From assembly GCF_001941845.1 (NCBI RefSeq), contig NZ_CP018870.1, positions 2,971,501 through 3,035,500 on the forward strand: DNA of 64,000 nt, given 5' to 3'. This document shows positions 10,408 through 20,933 of this stretch, piece by piece. The stretch's first letter is position 1, and each line of letters begins with the position of its first letter. The notes below the pieces were generated by a model. It worked only from the letters and a program-made list of their open reading frames with translations. It searched no databases and was not told where the DNA came from. The translations under genes were made by a program, and so were the position numbers. Origin of the DNA: Streptomyces sp. TN58 (GTDB lineage Bacteria; Actinomycetota; Actinomycetes; Streptomycetales; Streptomycetaceae).

Positions 10408-10933
10408 AAAACCCCCAAGGGTAGGGGAACGGACGGCGGCGGGTACGGCGCCAGGACCGGGCGATCCGCAGGCCCCCGGCCGCCGCCGAGACATATCTGC
10501 ACTACCCCGGACCGGACGCCGTACCCGACTTGTCTCGACCCCTGAACCAACACCGGCCCCCACCGGTGTCACGCATCAGCGTAGGGCCGGGGGCGGCTCG
10601 TGGTTGGCCGAATAGCAGAAGTTTTCCCCGCGGTTCTGGGGAGTGTGCGGGGTGAACGGGCTCGGCCGTGGCTGGAAACCGCCTGAATCGGGGGCCGTGG
10701 GGCGACTTCTGCGCGGGCGCGTGCCATGGGCAGTTGCACGGAGGGCATTTCACCCGGCGCGCACACGCCGGGCGCCCGCGCACAGCGCCCACCCAAGGCG
10801 CGCACCCCCAACACACACGCCCCCGCCGAGCACCGGCCCATCCCCGCCCGCCCTCGCCGACACCGCTGCACCGGCGAGTGAGCCGAAGGGGCGCGCCGGG
10901 GAGTGGGGGCGAGCGCGCGGAGGAAACCGCGAG
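10408..10933. other. Non-coding stretch upstream of the response regulator
   Basis: I see no credible gene here. ORFs on the minus strand are arginine/proline-rich shadows. One dyad, ACACCGG-N6-CCGGTGT, spans about 10550-10569. The stretch leads into the repetitive tract at 10934-11146. Confidence 0.5.
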
Positions 10934-11146
10934 GAACGAGCGGTTTACGAGCACGCACGACCCCACGAGCCGGCAACAGCCGCCCCGCAGGCGAACCGAG
11001 CCACGAAAGAAGGCGCGAGTGAGCCGGCAAAAGGCGCCCGTCCCGGAGGCGAACCGAGCCCGCGAAAAAAGGGGGAACGAGCGGTTTACGAGCACGCACG
11101 CCCTCACGAGCCGGCAACAAGCGCCCCGGAGGCGAACCGAGCCCTA
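10934..11146. repeat. Imperfect tandem repeats downstream of galE
   Basis: A module starting GAACGAGCGGTTTACGAGCA occurs at 10934-10959 and again, identical over 26 bases, at 11075-11100. Each copy continues through CACGAGCCGGCAACA-like sequence to GGCGAACCGAGCC, which occurs three times (10990-11002, 11048-11060, 11131-11143). A central copy (about 11011-11073) lacks the first part. The last copy runs up to the galE stop codon. There are no unique equal-length spacers, so it is not a CRISPR. Function is unknown. Confidence 0.85.
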
Positions 11147-12100
11147 AGAACGGGCCCGGGCGAAGTTCCAGGCGTCCTGGATGATGCCGGTGAGGTCCGA
11201 GCGGTTGGGGGTCCAGCCGAGGCGGTCGTGGGCGGTGCGGGCGGAGGCGACCAGCATGGCCGGGTCGCCGGCGCGGCGCGGGGCGATGACTTCGGGGATC
11301 TCGCGGCCGGTGACCTTGCGGACGGTTTCGATGACCTCGCGTACCGAGAAGCCGTTGCCGTTGCCGAGGTTGCAGATGAGGTGTTCTCCGGCGGTGGCGG
11401 AGCGGAGGGCGGCGAGGTGGGCTTCCGCCAGGTCGGCGACGTGGATGTAGTCGCGTACGCAGGTGCCGTCGGGGGTCGGGTAGTCCTCGCCGAACACGGA
11501 GATCGACTCGCGTTCGCCGAGGGCGACCTGGAGGACCAGGGGGATCAGGTGCGTTTCGGGGCTGTGCCGTTCGCCGTACTGGCCGTAGGCGCCGGCCACG
11601 TTGAAGTAGCGCAGGGACACGGCGGCCAGGCCGTGCGCCACACATTCGCCCGCGATCATGTGGTCGACGGCGAGTTTGGAGGCGCCGTACGGGTTGGTGG
11701 GCGCGGTCACGGAGGCTTCGGTGAGCAGGCCTTCGGTCGGCTCGCCGTAGGTGGCGGCGGTGGAGGAGAAGACGAGCCTGCGTACGCCCGCTTCGCGCAT
11801 GGCGGTGAGCAGGGCGAGGGTGCCGCCGACGTTGTTCTCCCAGTACTTGCCCGGGTTCACCACGGATTCGCCGACCTGTGAGGAGGCGGCGAAGTGGAGT
11901 ACGGCTTCGTAGGAGGGGTCGAAGTGTCGGGCGGCGTCCTGGATCCGGCCCTCGATGAAGGTGGCGCCCGCCGGGACGCCGACGCGGAAGCCGGTGCTGA
12001 GGTCGTCGAGGACGGTGACTTCGTGGCCGGCCTCCAGGAGGTGGGCCGCGACCACGCTGCCGACGTATCCGGCGCCACCGGTTACCAGGTACTTGCTCAC
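11144..12100 (-). CDS. galE: UDP-glucose 4-epimerase
   Basis: This 318-residue extended short-chain dehydrogenase interconverts UDP-glucose and UDP-galactose. It has the NAD-binding GGAGYVGS at 8-15, the acidic [10 protein letters not shown] after beta 2, catalytic Tyr138 and Lys142 in YGASK, and [10 protein letters not shown]. The GTG at 12100 (VSKYLVTGG) starts at the Rossmann fold; only a weak AGGCGA precedes it. Galactose-pathway partners galT and galK are not in the window. The stop codon abuts the repeat tract at 10934-11143. Confidence 0.94.
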   Translation of the reverse strand: MSKYLVTGGAGYVGSVVAAHLLEAGHEVTVLDDLSTGFRVGVPAGATFIEGRIQDAARHFDPSYEAVLHFAASSQVGESVVNPGKYWENNVGGTLALLTAMREAGVRRLVFSSTAATYGEPTEGLLTEASVTAPTNPYGASKLAVDHMIAGECVAHGLAAVSLRYFNVAGAYGQYGERHSPETHLIPLVLQVALGERESISVFGEDYPTPDGTCVRDYIHVADLAEAHLAALRSATAGEHLICNLGNGNGFSVREVIETVRKVTGREIPEVIAPRRAGDPAMLVASARTAHDRLGWTPNRSDLTGIIQDAWNFARARS

Positions 12101-12248
12101 TCGCCTACTGCCTCTCGCGGGGGACCATGCGCGTGTACGTGCGCATGCTTCGGGCACTGGCTTACCCGATGTGGCACCCGCGGGGGAAATCGGCGGCCTG
12201 AGCGGTGGCCGACGGCAGCCTCACCGGCGGCCCTCCCCGGCCGCCCGC

Positions 12249-12941
12249 TCAGGTCTGCGGCGAGGTGGGCGGCGGCTCGGGGAGGGCCCGGTCGAGGAGG
12301 CCGGTTCGGGCGGCCAGCGCGGCCGCCTCCAGCCGTGATCCGACGCCCAGCTTCATCAGGACCCGCTGTACGTGCGTACGGGCGGTGCTCGGTGCGATCG
12401 CCATCCCGGCGGCGATCAGCCGGGTGTCCTCGCCTTCGGCGACCCGCACCAGCACTTCCACCTCGCGCGGGGTGAGCAGCCGCAGCAGCCGGCTGCCCTC
12501 GTCGTCGGGCTGGACGGCGGGGTTGAGGAGTTCCGCGAAGGCGCCTTGGAGGAGTTGGGGGGCGATGGCCGCTTCTCCCGACCTCGCCTTGGCCAGCGCC
12601 CGCTCGACGCCTTCGATGCGCTCGTCCTGGCGTACGTATCCGCAGGCGCCGGCGGCGAAGGCTGCGGCGATCCCGCGCGGGCTGGGCACCGGGCCGAGGA
12701 CGACCACGGCTGTCTGCGGGCGTTCCCGTTTGATGCGGACGACGGGTTCGAAGGCTCCGGGCTCGGCGGGGTTGGCGGTGCCGAGGAGGCAGACCTCCGG
12801 GGCTCGGCTGATGACGAGTTCGGCGGCGCCGGCGGCCGGGGCCGCGGCGGCCAGTACCCGGTGGCCGCGCAGTTTCAGGGCAGAGGCCAGCGCCTCGGCC
12901 AGCAGTCGGTGGTCGTCGACCACCACGACGCGTACGCCCAT
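12249..12941 (-). CDS. Atypical LuxR-type response regulator lacking the phospho-acceptor Asp
   Basis: This 230-residue protein has a receiver-like domain (VVVVDDHRLLAEALASAL at 5-22) and a C-terminal LuxR HTH (LTPREVEVLVRVAEG, then STARTHVQRVLMKLGVGS). At the position of the phosphorylated Asp the sequence reads PEVCLLGTAN, so Gly54 replaces Asp, and the switch Lys region reads GYVRQD. It is therefore probably not controlled by phosphorylation. The ATG at 12941 is chosen because it begins the receiver. It is similar in layout to the regulator at 9640-10407; galE lies between them. Confidence 0.87.
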   Translation of the reverse strand: MGVRVVVVDDHRLLAEALASALKLRGHRVLAAAAPAAGAAELVISRAPEVCLLGTANPAEPGAFEPVVRIKRERPQTAVVVLGPVPSPRGIAAAFAAGACGYVRQDERIEGVERALAKARSGEAAIAPQLLQGAFAELLNPAVQPDDEGSRLLRLLTPREVEVLVRVAEGEDTRLIAAGMAIAPSTARTHVQRVLMKLGVGSRLEAAALAARTGLLDRALPEPPPTSPQT

Positions 12942-13014
12942 TGAGGACCACCCCCCACCCTTCTGACCCGGCAAGCTACACGCTTGTTCGACGGCGTGAA
13001 GGGGTTACCGCGCA

Positions 13015-13050
13015 GAAGCCCCCGAACGGTACGGACCGTTCGGGGGCTTC
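13015..13050. terminator. Strong terminator after the PQQ-propeller gene
   Basis: GAAGCCCCCGAACGGT (13015-13030) and ACCGTTCGGGGGCTTC (13035-13050) form a perfect 16-bp stem with a 4-nt ACGG loop, 17 bases beyond the stop of the gene ending at 13067. Confidence 0.85.
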
Positions 13051-13066
13051 GGTGGTGCTGTGCGAG

Positions 13067-14788
13067 TCAGCTCGCGGTGTACGAGACGAAGAGGTACTCC
13101 GGGTCGTCCGAGTACGGCTTGCTGACGTTCTGCTTGGCCATGAAGAGCTTGCCGTTGCGGTAGCGGAACTCGGAGGAGAACTCGGGCGAGAAGCTGGTCT
13201 CGATGCGCCGGAGGTCCCTGTCGGCCGGGTTCTCCATGAGGAGGGTCTCCTTCATGGTGCTGCCGTCGATGCTGACGATCTGGCCGCCCTTGTCGTACGG
13301 GGGGACCTTGTAGGCGATGATGTTCGACCCGTCCATGCGCAGCGGGTAGATGGTGTACCGCTCGCCCGCGTCGGCGCGGTCGGTGGTCTGCTTGCCGGTC
13401 TCCAGGTCGAAGGAGAGCAGTTCGTTGGTGCGGCCGCTGCTGGACTGGCCCTGGTGCTCGGCGGAGGGTACGTAGATCTTGCCGTTGCCGACGACCATGT
13501 TCGAGCACTTCTCGACGTCGGTGGAGGCGCACTTGGCGGCGAAGGTGCCCGCGGCGAGCGGGATGCGGGCCTTCAGCTCGCCCTTGGGGTCGACGACGAA
13601 GAGGTCGCTGACGCCCTTGCCGCCCTTGGCGTTGTCGCCGACGTCGGCACCGACGACGAAGGGCTTGGTGGAGACGATGTGCGCGTACTCGATGCCCTCG
13701 GACAGCTTGTACGAGGCGGTGGGTGCGCCGGTGGCCGGGTCGAGGATCTGTGCGTGCAGCGTGTAGTTGGGGTGCCGGCCGCACTTGCGGATGGCACCGA
13801 GGGCTTCGCCGCCCGCGTAGCCGGTGTCGCGGCAGCTCTCGCCGTCGACCTTGGGCTGCCACAGGTTCTTGCCGTCGGCGAGGTTCCAGGCGGCGCCGCC
13901 GCCGGAGACGCCGCCTGCGGCGACGGTCTTGCCGCTGATGGTGATCTCGGAGAACTGGACGGGCTTGTCGCCGCCGTTGGCGCTCTTGACGTTGCCGGAC
14001 CAGACGAGCTTGCCGGCTTCCAGGTCGATGACGCCGACCTCGGTGCACGGCGGGTACTTGTTCTCGGGCGTGGACTGGGCGGGCCTGAAGAGGACCGCGC
14101 TCTTGTTCTCGCTGATGTGGTGGGTGGCGCCGCAGATCTCGCCGTTGAGGGGGATCTCCCACTTCTTGGCGCCGTCGACGAGGTTGTAGCCGACGACCTT
14201 CGACACGTCGGACTTGACGTAGGTGGTGTCGGTCAGCCAGGAGCCGTTGGCGGAGACCAGGTCGGTGACGGCGGGGGCCGGATGGTTGTAGAGAATCTTC
14301 GACTTGGGGTTGCCGGGTACCTTCTCGCTGCCGGGCGTGGAGGGCTGGTTCTTGTCGCCGCCCGGGGAGGTGCTGGGGTCGCCCTGCGCGGTGGTCCCGC
14401 CGCCTGCGTCGCCGGAGGCGTACCAGAGGCCGCCGCCGACGATCAGGACGATGGCCAGGAGGGCCGCGCCGACGATCGTCAGCTGGGTGCGCTTGTCGCC
14501 GCCGGTGCCGGCCGGCGGGGCGGGGGGCACGGGCGCGCTGTACGGGGCGGGCGCGGGCTGCTGCGGGTAGCCGTAGCCGGGGTCGGCCTGCGGGTAGCCG
14601 TACGCGGGCTGCGCGGCCGGCGGCTGCGGGGCGGCCGCGGGCGGTCCGGCAGGCGGGCTGGGCGGTCCGGCAGGCGGGCTGGGCGGTCCGGCGGGCGGCG
14701 TGGGCGCTCCGAACCCGCCCGGCGCGGGATCCTGCGGCGCTCCGAAGCCGCCGGACGGCGGCTGGTTGGGGGGCGGCGGGGTACTCAT
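13067..14788 (-). CDS. Proline-rich single-pass membrane protein with PQQ-like beta-propeller (copy 1)
   Basis: This 573-residue protein has a Pro/Gly/Gln-rich cytoplasmic N terminus (1-98) with YGYPQ motifs and three GPPSPPA heptads, one membrane helix (about 102-123), a Ser/Pro linker, and a large extracellular domain (about 165-573). The outer domain has repeated blade-like strands (KKWEIPLNGEICG, GKLVWSGNV, NLWQPKV) and Cys pairs, as in PQQ-type propellers of the BamB/quinoprotein fold. No catalytic residues of alcohol dehydrogenases were recognised. It is 67 bases downstream of a paralogue. Function unknown; a sensor or cell-wall role is only a guess. Confidence 0.82.
   Translation of the reverse strand: MSTPPPPNQPPSGGFGAPQDPAPGGFGAPTPPAGPPSPPAGPPSPPAGPPAAAPQPPAAQPAYGYPQADPGYGYPQQPAPAPYSAPVPPAPPAGTGGDKRTQLTIVGAALLAIVLIVGGGLWYASGDAGGGTTAQGDPSTSPGGDKNQPSTPGSEKVPGNPKSKILYNHPAPAVTDLVSANGSWLTDTTYVKSDVSKVVGYNLVDGAKKWEIPLNGEICGATHHISENKSAVLFRPAQSTPENKYPPCTEVGVIDLEAGKLVWSGNVKSANGGDKPVQFSEITISGKTVAAGGVSGGGAAWNLADGKNLWQPKVDGESCRDTGYAGGEALGAIRKCGRHPNYTLHAQILDPATGAPTASYKLSEGIEYAHIVSTKPFVVGADVGDNAKGGKGVSDLFVVDPKGELKARIPLAAGTFAAKCASTDVEKCSNMVVGNGKIYVPSAEHQGQSSSGRTNELLSFDLETGKQTTDRADAGERYTIYPLRMDGSNIIAYKVPPYDKGGQIVSIDGSTMKETLLMENPADRDLRRIETSFSPEFSSEFRYRNGKLFMAKQNVSKPYSDDPEYLFVSYTAS
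14641..14700 (-). repeat. 21-bp tandem repeat coding GPPSPPA heptads
   Basis: Three near-identical 21-base units in the proline-rich part of the PQQ-propeller gene encode repeated GPPSPPA. In-frame copy-number change would alter the length of the cytoplasmic tail. Confidence 0.7.
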
Positions 14789-14855
14789 CGGTTGCTGTTG
14801 CCTCTCGCTGGGCGGCTCGTCGGGCGGATCGTCGGGCGGGTCGTTGGACGGTTTC

Positions 14856-16490
14856 TCACTTGCCGAAGACCATCAGGAGCTTCTCGTCCTTGTCCTGGGC
14901 GAGCAGGCGGGAGGTGGAGATGAAGAAGCGCCCGTCCGCGTAGTCGACCTGCGGGGAGTAGAAGGAGCTCTCGATCGGTGCGGAGGGGCCCGACGGGTGG
15001 CGCAGGAGTGCGGTGGGCGTGCTGCCGTCGGCCGGGATGGACAGGACCTCGCCGCCCGTGTTCGCCTCGGCCTTGCGGTAGGCGATCAGCTGGCCGTTCG
15101 CGGCCTTCACCGGTTCGAGGGTGCGGCCCTCTCCCGCCGGTACGCGCCACTTGGCCTTGCCGGTGGTGAGGTCGAAGGCGACGATCTCGTTGGCCTTGCC
15201 GATGGCGGCCTTGGTGGGCAGGTAGAGGGTGCCCGCGTCGGCGACGGCGGTGGCGCAGCCCTGGAGGCTGTCGTCGTAGCTCATGCTGCACTCGGTGGAG
15301 AAGCTGCCCTCGCCGGAGAGCGTGGTGCGCTGCTTGCCGTCGGGTCCGAGGACGACGACGGAGTTCTCCTTCGAGGAGGCGTTCTTGAGGTGCAGGACGA
15401 CCGGGTCGACCGAGTAGACGCGGGAGACCTTCCAGCCCTTGGGGAGGCGGTAGGTCCAGGTCTTCTTGCCGGTGGCCGGGTCGGCGTCCTGGATCTCGAC
15501 GGTCATGTCGGCGTCGTTGCAGGTGGCGATGCCGATCAGTTTGCCGCTGCCGGCGGCGTAGGCGCCGGGCACGCAGCCCTCGGAGGGGCTGCCGAAGAGC
15601 TTCTCACCGGTGCTGATCTTGAAGGCGGTGGCGCGGGTGAGCCGGTTGACGGTGACGACGTCCCCGGTCATGGCCAGGCTGGGGTCGAGGAACATGTCGA
15701 AGGCGCTCTCCTTCGCCACCTCCTTCGACCAGCCTTCCTTGCCCGCCTTGAGGTCGACCATCCGGATCTGGTTGCAGTTGGCGGTGTCGGAGGGGCCGTC
15801 GGCGTACATGACGACGGTCTTGCCGTCGTCGGTGGTCGCCCGGGTCGTGCCGCAGATCTTCGCAGGGAAGGTGATCGTCCACTTCTCTTTGCCGTCGGCC
15901 ACCGCGTAGCCCTTGATCGTCTTGTCGACGGTCTTGGCCACGGTGTCGCCGACGACCCACTGCCCCTTGGCGGGCACCCCGGCACCCGGGCCGTCGATCT
16001 TGGTGGTCTTGAGCCAGAGGACCTTGTCCTCGCCCTGCTTGCGGCCGGCGTTGAGGTCCGTCTGCTGGTTGCCGCCGGGGCCGCTGCCGTCGCCCATGTC
16101 CACGGACGGGGAGGCGGAGGGCTTGGCGTCGCCGGACTCCTGGGCCACGGGCTGCTTGGGGTCCTCGTCGCCGCCGAAGGCTACGTAGCCGACGCCGCCG
16201 AGGACGAGGACGGCCGCGACCGAGGCGGCGACGATCAGCGTCAGCTTCTTCTTCGGCGGCATACCGGGCGCGCCGGGTGTGCCGGGCGCGGGCGGCTGCA
16301 GGTTGTGGGCCGGGTACGCCGCGACGGTGGGCGGCTGCTGCGGGTAGGGCTGCTGGTGCCCCGGGGCGGGCTGCTGCGCGTAGGGGTTCTCGCCCTGCGG
16401 GTATCCGTAGCCCTGTTGCGGGGGGCCCGGCAGGTGTCCGTAACCGGAAGGGGTCGGTGGCTGGTTCGGCGGCTGGGGCGGCTCGGTCAT
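14856..16490 (-). CDS. Proline-rich single-pass membrane protein with PQQ-like beta-propeller (copy 2)
   Basis: This 544-residue protein has the same architecture as the next gene. It has a Gln/Pro/Tyr-rich N terminus (1-80; GYGYPQG, NPYAQQPAPGHQ), a membrane helix at about 83-105, a linker, and a propeller domain (about 140-544) with blade motifs such as EKWTITFPAKICG, KEGWSKEV, KKTWTYRLPKGW and KAKWRVPAG. The ATG at 16490 begins TEPPQPPNQPP. It is the first gene of a two-gene tandem; the pair probably arose by duplication. Function unknown. Confidence 0.82.
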   Translation of the reverse strand: MTEPPQPPNQPPTPSGYGHLPGPPQQGYGYPQGENPYAQQPAPGHQQPYPQQPPTVAAYPAHNLQPPAPGTPGAPGMPPKKKLTLIVAASVAAVLVLGGVGYVAFGGDEDPKQPVAQESGDAKPSASPSVDMGDGSGPGGNQQTDLNAGRKQGEDKVLWLKTTKIDGPGAGVPAKGQWVVGDTVAKTVDKTIKGYAVADGKEKWTITFPAKICGTTRATTDDGKTVVMYADGPSDTANCNQIRMVDLKAGKEGWSKEVAKESAFDMFLDPSLAMTGDVVTVNRLTRATAFKISTGEKLFGSPSEGCVPGAYAAGSGKLIGIATCNDADMTVEIQDADPATGKKTWTYRLPKGWKVSRVYSVDPVVLHLKNASSKENSVVVLGPDGKQRTTLSGEGSFSTECSMSYDDSLQGCATAVADAGTLYLPTKAAIGKANEIVAFDLTTGKAKWRVPAGEGRTLEPVKAANGQLIAYRKAEANTGGEVLSIPADGSTPTALLRHPSGPSAPIESSFYSPQVDYADGRFFISTSRLLAQDKDEKLLMVFGK

Positions 16491-16556
16491 CAGCGCACTT
16501 TCGGCTTCGGGGGGTCGGGGAGTTTGACCTTTCTATCACTGACGCCGCGCATACAA

Positions 16557-16593
16557 CGGACCGGTCCGCCCCCTGTTCCCAAGGGAGGACCGG
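16557..16593. terminator. Possible hairpin between ABC-F and PQQ genes
   Basis: CCGGTCC (16561-16567) pairs with GGACCGG (16587-16593), with an inner TCCC-AA-GGGA. The left arm is also part of a perfect 12-bp palindrome, CGGACCGGTCCG (16557-16568). It could end ABC-F transcription or act in the promoter region of the PQQ pair. Confidence 0.35.
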
Positions 16594-16643
16594 CCCGTGA
16601 TGCCCTCGTTATCCGGCCAGTTGGCTCCGAGGACCGGCGGAAT

Positions 16644-18446
<1,803 letters not shown>

Positions 18447-18474
18447 CAGACGCGCTCCAGGGAAAGGGTGTGGA

Positions 18475-19806
18475 TCAGCCCCTCAGCCTAACCCTCCGGA
18501 CCGTGGCGGACCGTTCCACCAGGAAGGCGCCGCCCAGCGCCATGGCGATCGCGGCGGGTGCGGTGACCGGGACGGCGACGAGGGTGGCGGTGTGGCCGTC
18601 GAGGAGGCCGCCGAGGCCGGTCATGGAGACCCCCAGGACGCCGAGGAGGCACAGGGTGATCCCGAGGGCGGCGACGGGGCCGGCGGCGGATCCCGTGGGC
18701 CCGGCCGGATGGGCGGGCGCGGGGGCCTCGAAGCGGCGGAACAGGGCCACGAACAGGCCGGTCAGCGCCGCCGCGGCCAGGAGCCGTACGGGGACCTGCG
18801 CCCACCAGGCTGCGCCGGCGGGGGCGGGGAGGTCCCTGCCGAGGGCGAGCTGGGCCCCGTACACGGCGAGCATCGCGGTGAGGTGCCAGAGGAAGGCGGT
18901 CATGGCGACCCCGTTGGCGGCGACGACCGTCCGCCACACGCGGGGGCGCCGCAGCCAGGCGCCCGCTGGCCGGGCGGCGAGCTGTACGGCGCCGACGAGC
19001 CACAGGCCGTGGCAGAGCAGGGCGAGGGTGGGCGGGGCCATGTTGGAGACCTTCTCGCCGGGCATTCCGACCATGGACAGCGGGTACGGGCCGCAGGCGA
19101 CCAGCAGCACGGCTCCGGAGAGTCCGCCGGCGGCGAGGAGGGCCGGCCGGCGGATCCGGCCGTCGGCGCGCAGGAAGCCGAGCTGGTGGACGGCGAGCCA
19201 GACGAGGGCGAAGTTCAGGAACTCCACGTACGGGACGCCGAGCGCGAAGCGCAGTACGTCGACGAGCGCGGCGGCGCCGGCCAGCGCGGCGAAGGCCGCC
19301 CAGCCGTGGCGTTCGTGGAGCTTCAGCAGCGGCGGGGTGAAGGCGACCATGGCCAGGTAGATCCCGATGAACCACAGCGGCTGGGTGACCAGCCGCAGCG
19401 CGGCGCCGGTCAGGGTGCCGCCGCCGTGGCCGGCGAGCTGCACGGCGAGCGCGACCACCGCCCACACCAGGACGAAGGCGAGGGTGGGGCGCAGCAGCCG
19501 GCGCAGCCGGGCCCGCAGGAAGGCGGCGTAGACGGAGCCTTCGCCGCGGCGGGCCAGGGAGCGGTAGGAGAGCGCGTGCGAGAAGCCGCCGACGAAGAAG
19601 AAGACGGGCATGACCTGCAGCGCCCAGGTGAGCGGTTGCAGGGCGGGCACGAGGGCGAGCAGGTTCCCTATGCCGTCCGTGCTGACGGCGGCCATCAGCC
19701 AGTGCCCGGCGATGACGGTGCCGAGCGAGGCGACGCGCAGCAGGTCGACGTACCGGTCGCGGTCGGCTGGGGTGGCGGCGGCGATGTCGCGTGCGCTGGC
19801 TGTCAT
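18475..19806 (-). CDS. Acyltransferase-3 family membrane protein
   Basis: This 443-residue protein has about ten to twelve hydrophobic helices. It begins with the family hallmark RYVDLLRVASLGTVIAGHWL, in which the Arg and the catalytic-type His (GHW) are conserved, and has VFFFVGGFSHALSY. Family members acetylate or acylate surface polysaccharides and antibiotics. It is 28 bases downstream-facing from ABC-F, with the same direction. The ATG at 19806 precedes a short polar N terminus. The acceptor is unknown. Confidence 0.85.
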   Translation of the reverse strand: MTASARDIAAATPADRDRYVDLLRVASLGTVIAGHWLMAAVSTDGIGNLLALVPALQPLTWALQVMPVFFFVGGFSHALSYRSLARRGEGSVYAAFLRARLRRLLRPTLAFVLVWAVVALAVQLAGHGGGTLTGAALRLVTQPLWFIGIYLAMVAFTPPLLKLHERHGWAAFAALAGAAALVDVLRFALGVPYVEFLNFALVWLAVHQLGFLRADGRIRRPALLAAGGLSGAVLLVACGPYPLSMVGMPGEKVSNMAPPTLALLCHGLWLVGAVQLAARPAGAWLRRPRVWRTVVAANGVAMTAFLWHLTAMLAVYGAQLALGRDLPAPAGAAWWAQVPVRLLAAAALTGLFVALFRRFEAPAPAHPAGPTGSAAGPVAALGITLCLLGVLGVSMTGLGGLLDGHTATLVAVPVTAPAAIAMALGGAFLVERSATVRRVRLRG

Positions 19807-19888
19807 GGGACCACGGTGTCCGCGACGGGGTGCCCCCCGACAGGGCGCGGATACTCAACTCCGGCCTAGGTACCGCCCCGCGGGCGGG

Positions 19889-19982
19889 CCTCGAACGCCG
19901 ACGGGGCCGGGCGGGGCCGGGGATTTCAGCCTCGCCGGCGTTCGAAGGCGCGGGGGTCCGGGGGCGGCGCCCCCGGCAGCGG
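19889..19982. repeat. Dispersed GC-rich palindromic element, copy A
   Basis: The stretch 19930-19982 matches 46877-46927 nearly base for base (core GCCGGCGTT, GGCGCGGGGGTCCGGGG, GGCAGCGG). In addition, CCTCGAACGCCG (19889-19900) is an inverted partner of CGGCGTTCGAAGG (19936-19948), and CCGGGGGC/GCCCCCGG forms a second hairpin. It lies between the acyltransferase and ispE genes, so it may also end transcription. Confidence 0.75.
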
Positions 19983-19991
19983 TCCGTGGGG

Positions 19992-20933
19992 TCAGGACGG
20001 CAGGGCCGTGGCGCCCGGGGCCGGGGAGGTCGCCACGCGGGTGGCGCGGCAGGTGCCCGAGGCTTCGAGGGCCGCGGCCGCCTTCAGGGCGGCCTCCTCG
20101 TCGGTGACGAGGAAGGCCGTCGTGGGGCCCGAGCCGGAGACCAGGGCGGCCAGGGCGCCGGCGGCGAGCCCGGCGTCGAGGGTCGCCCGCAGCGAGGGCC
20201 GCAGCGACAGGGCGGCCGGCTGGAGGTCGTTGGCCAGGGTGGCGGCCAGCGCCTCCGGGTCACCGGAGGCGAGGGCCGCGAGGAGGGCCGGGGAGGCCTG
20301 CGGCTCCGGGACCTCCGTGCCGGCGGTGAGGCGGTCGAACTCGCGGAAGACGGCCGGGGTGGACAGCCCGCCGTCGGCCACCGCGAACACCCAGTGGAAG
20401 GAGCCGGCGGGGACCGGGGTGAGGACCTCGCCGCGGCCGGTGCCGAGGGCGGCGCCGCCGACGAGGCTGAAGGGGACGTCGCTGCCCAGCTCCGCGCAGA
20501 TGTCGAGCAGTTCCTCGCGCGGGGTGTTCAGGCCCCACAGGGTGTCGCAGGCCAGGAGGGCCGCGGCGCCGTCGGCGCTGCCGCCCGCCATGCCGCCCGC
20601 GACCGGGATGTTCTTGGCGATGTGCAGGTGGACGTCCGGGGCCAGGCCGTGCCGGGCGGCGAGGATCTCGGCGGCCCGCGCGGCGAGGTTGGTGCGGTCC
20701 AGCGGGACCTTGTCGGCGTCCGGGCCCTCGCAGGTCACCGTGAGCGCGTCGGCCGGGGTCGCCGTCACCTCGTCGAAGAGCGAGACGGCGAGGAAGACGT
20801 TGGCCAGGCCGTGGAAGCCGTCGGGCCGGGCCGCGCCCACCGCCAGCTGGACGTTGACCTTCGCCGGGACCCGTACGGTGACGGGCGCCGTGCGCGTGCT
20901 CTCGACGCGCGTGGTCTCGGGGCGCGTGCTCAC
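19992..20933 (-). CDS. ispE: 4-diphosphocytidyl-2-C-methyl-D-erythritol kinase
   Basis: This 313-residue GHMP kinase phosphorylates CDP-methylerythritol in the MEP isoprenoid pathway. It has the N-terminal [11 protein letters not shown], the GHMP ATP loop [18 protein letters not shown] (about 108-125) and the C-terminal [11 protein letters not shown]. The GTG at 20933 overlaps the ksgA stop codon by four bases (GTGA), so the two are translationally coupled. The ksgA-ispE pairing is standard in actinobacteria. Confidence 0.95.
   Translation of the reverse strand: MSTRPETTRVESTRTAPVTVRVPAKVNVQLAVGAARPDGFHGLANVFLAVSLFDEVTATPADALTVTCEGPDADKVPLDRTNLAARAAEILAARHGLAPDVHLHIAKNIPVAGGMAGGSADGAAALLACDTLWGLNTPREELLDICAELGSDVPFSLVGGAALGTGRGEVLTPVPAGSFHWVFAVADGGLSTPAVFREFDRLTAGTEVPEPQASPALLAALASGDPEALAATLANDLQPAALSLRPSLRATLDAGLAAGALAALVSGSGPTTAFLVTDEEAALKAAAALEASGTCRATRVATSPAPGATALPS

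Noticed and set aside
10934..11146. CRISPR-like repeats
   Set aside because: Units are unequal, adjacent and without unique equal spacers, and there are no cas genes in the window.
12126..12147. CATGCGC/GCGCATG dyad in front of galE
   Set aside because: The arms are only 7 bp of alternating GC and the centre is not symmetrical; this is not enough to call an operator.
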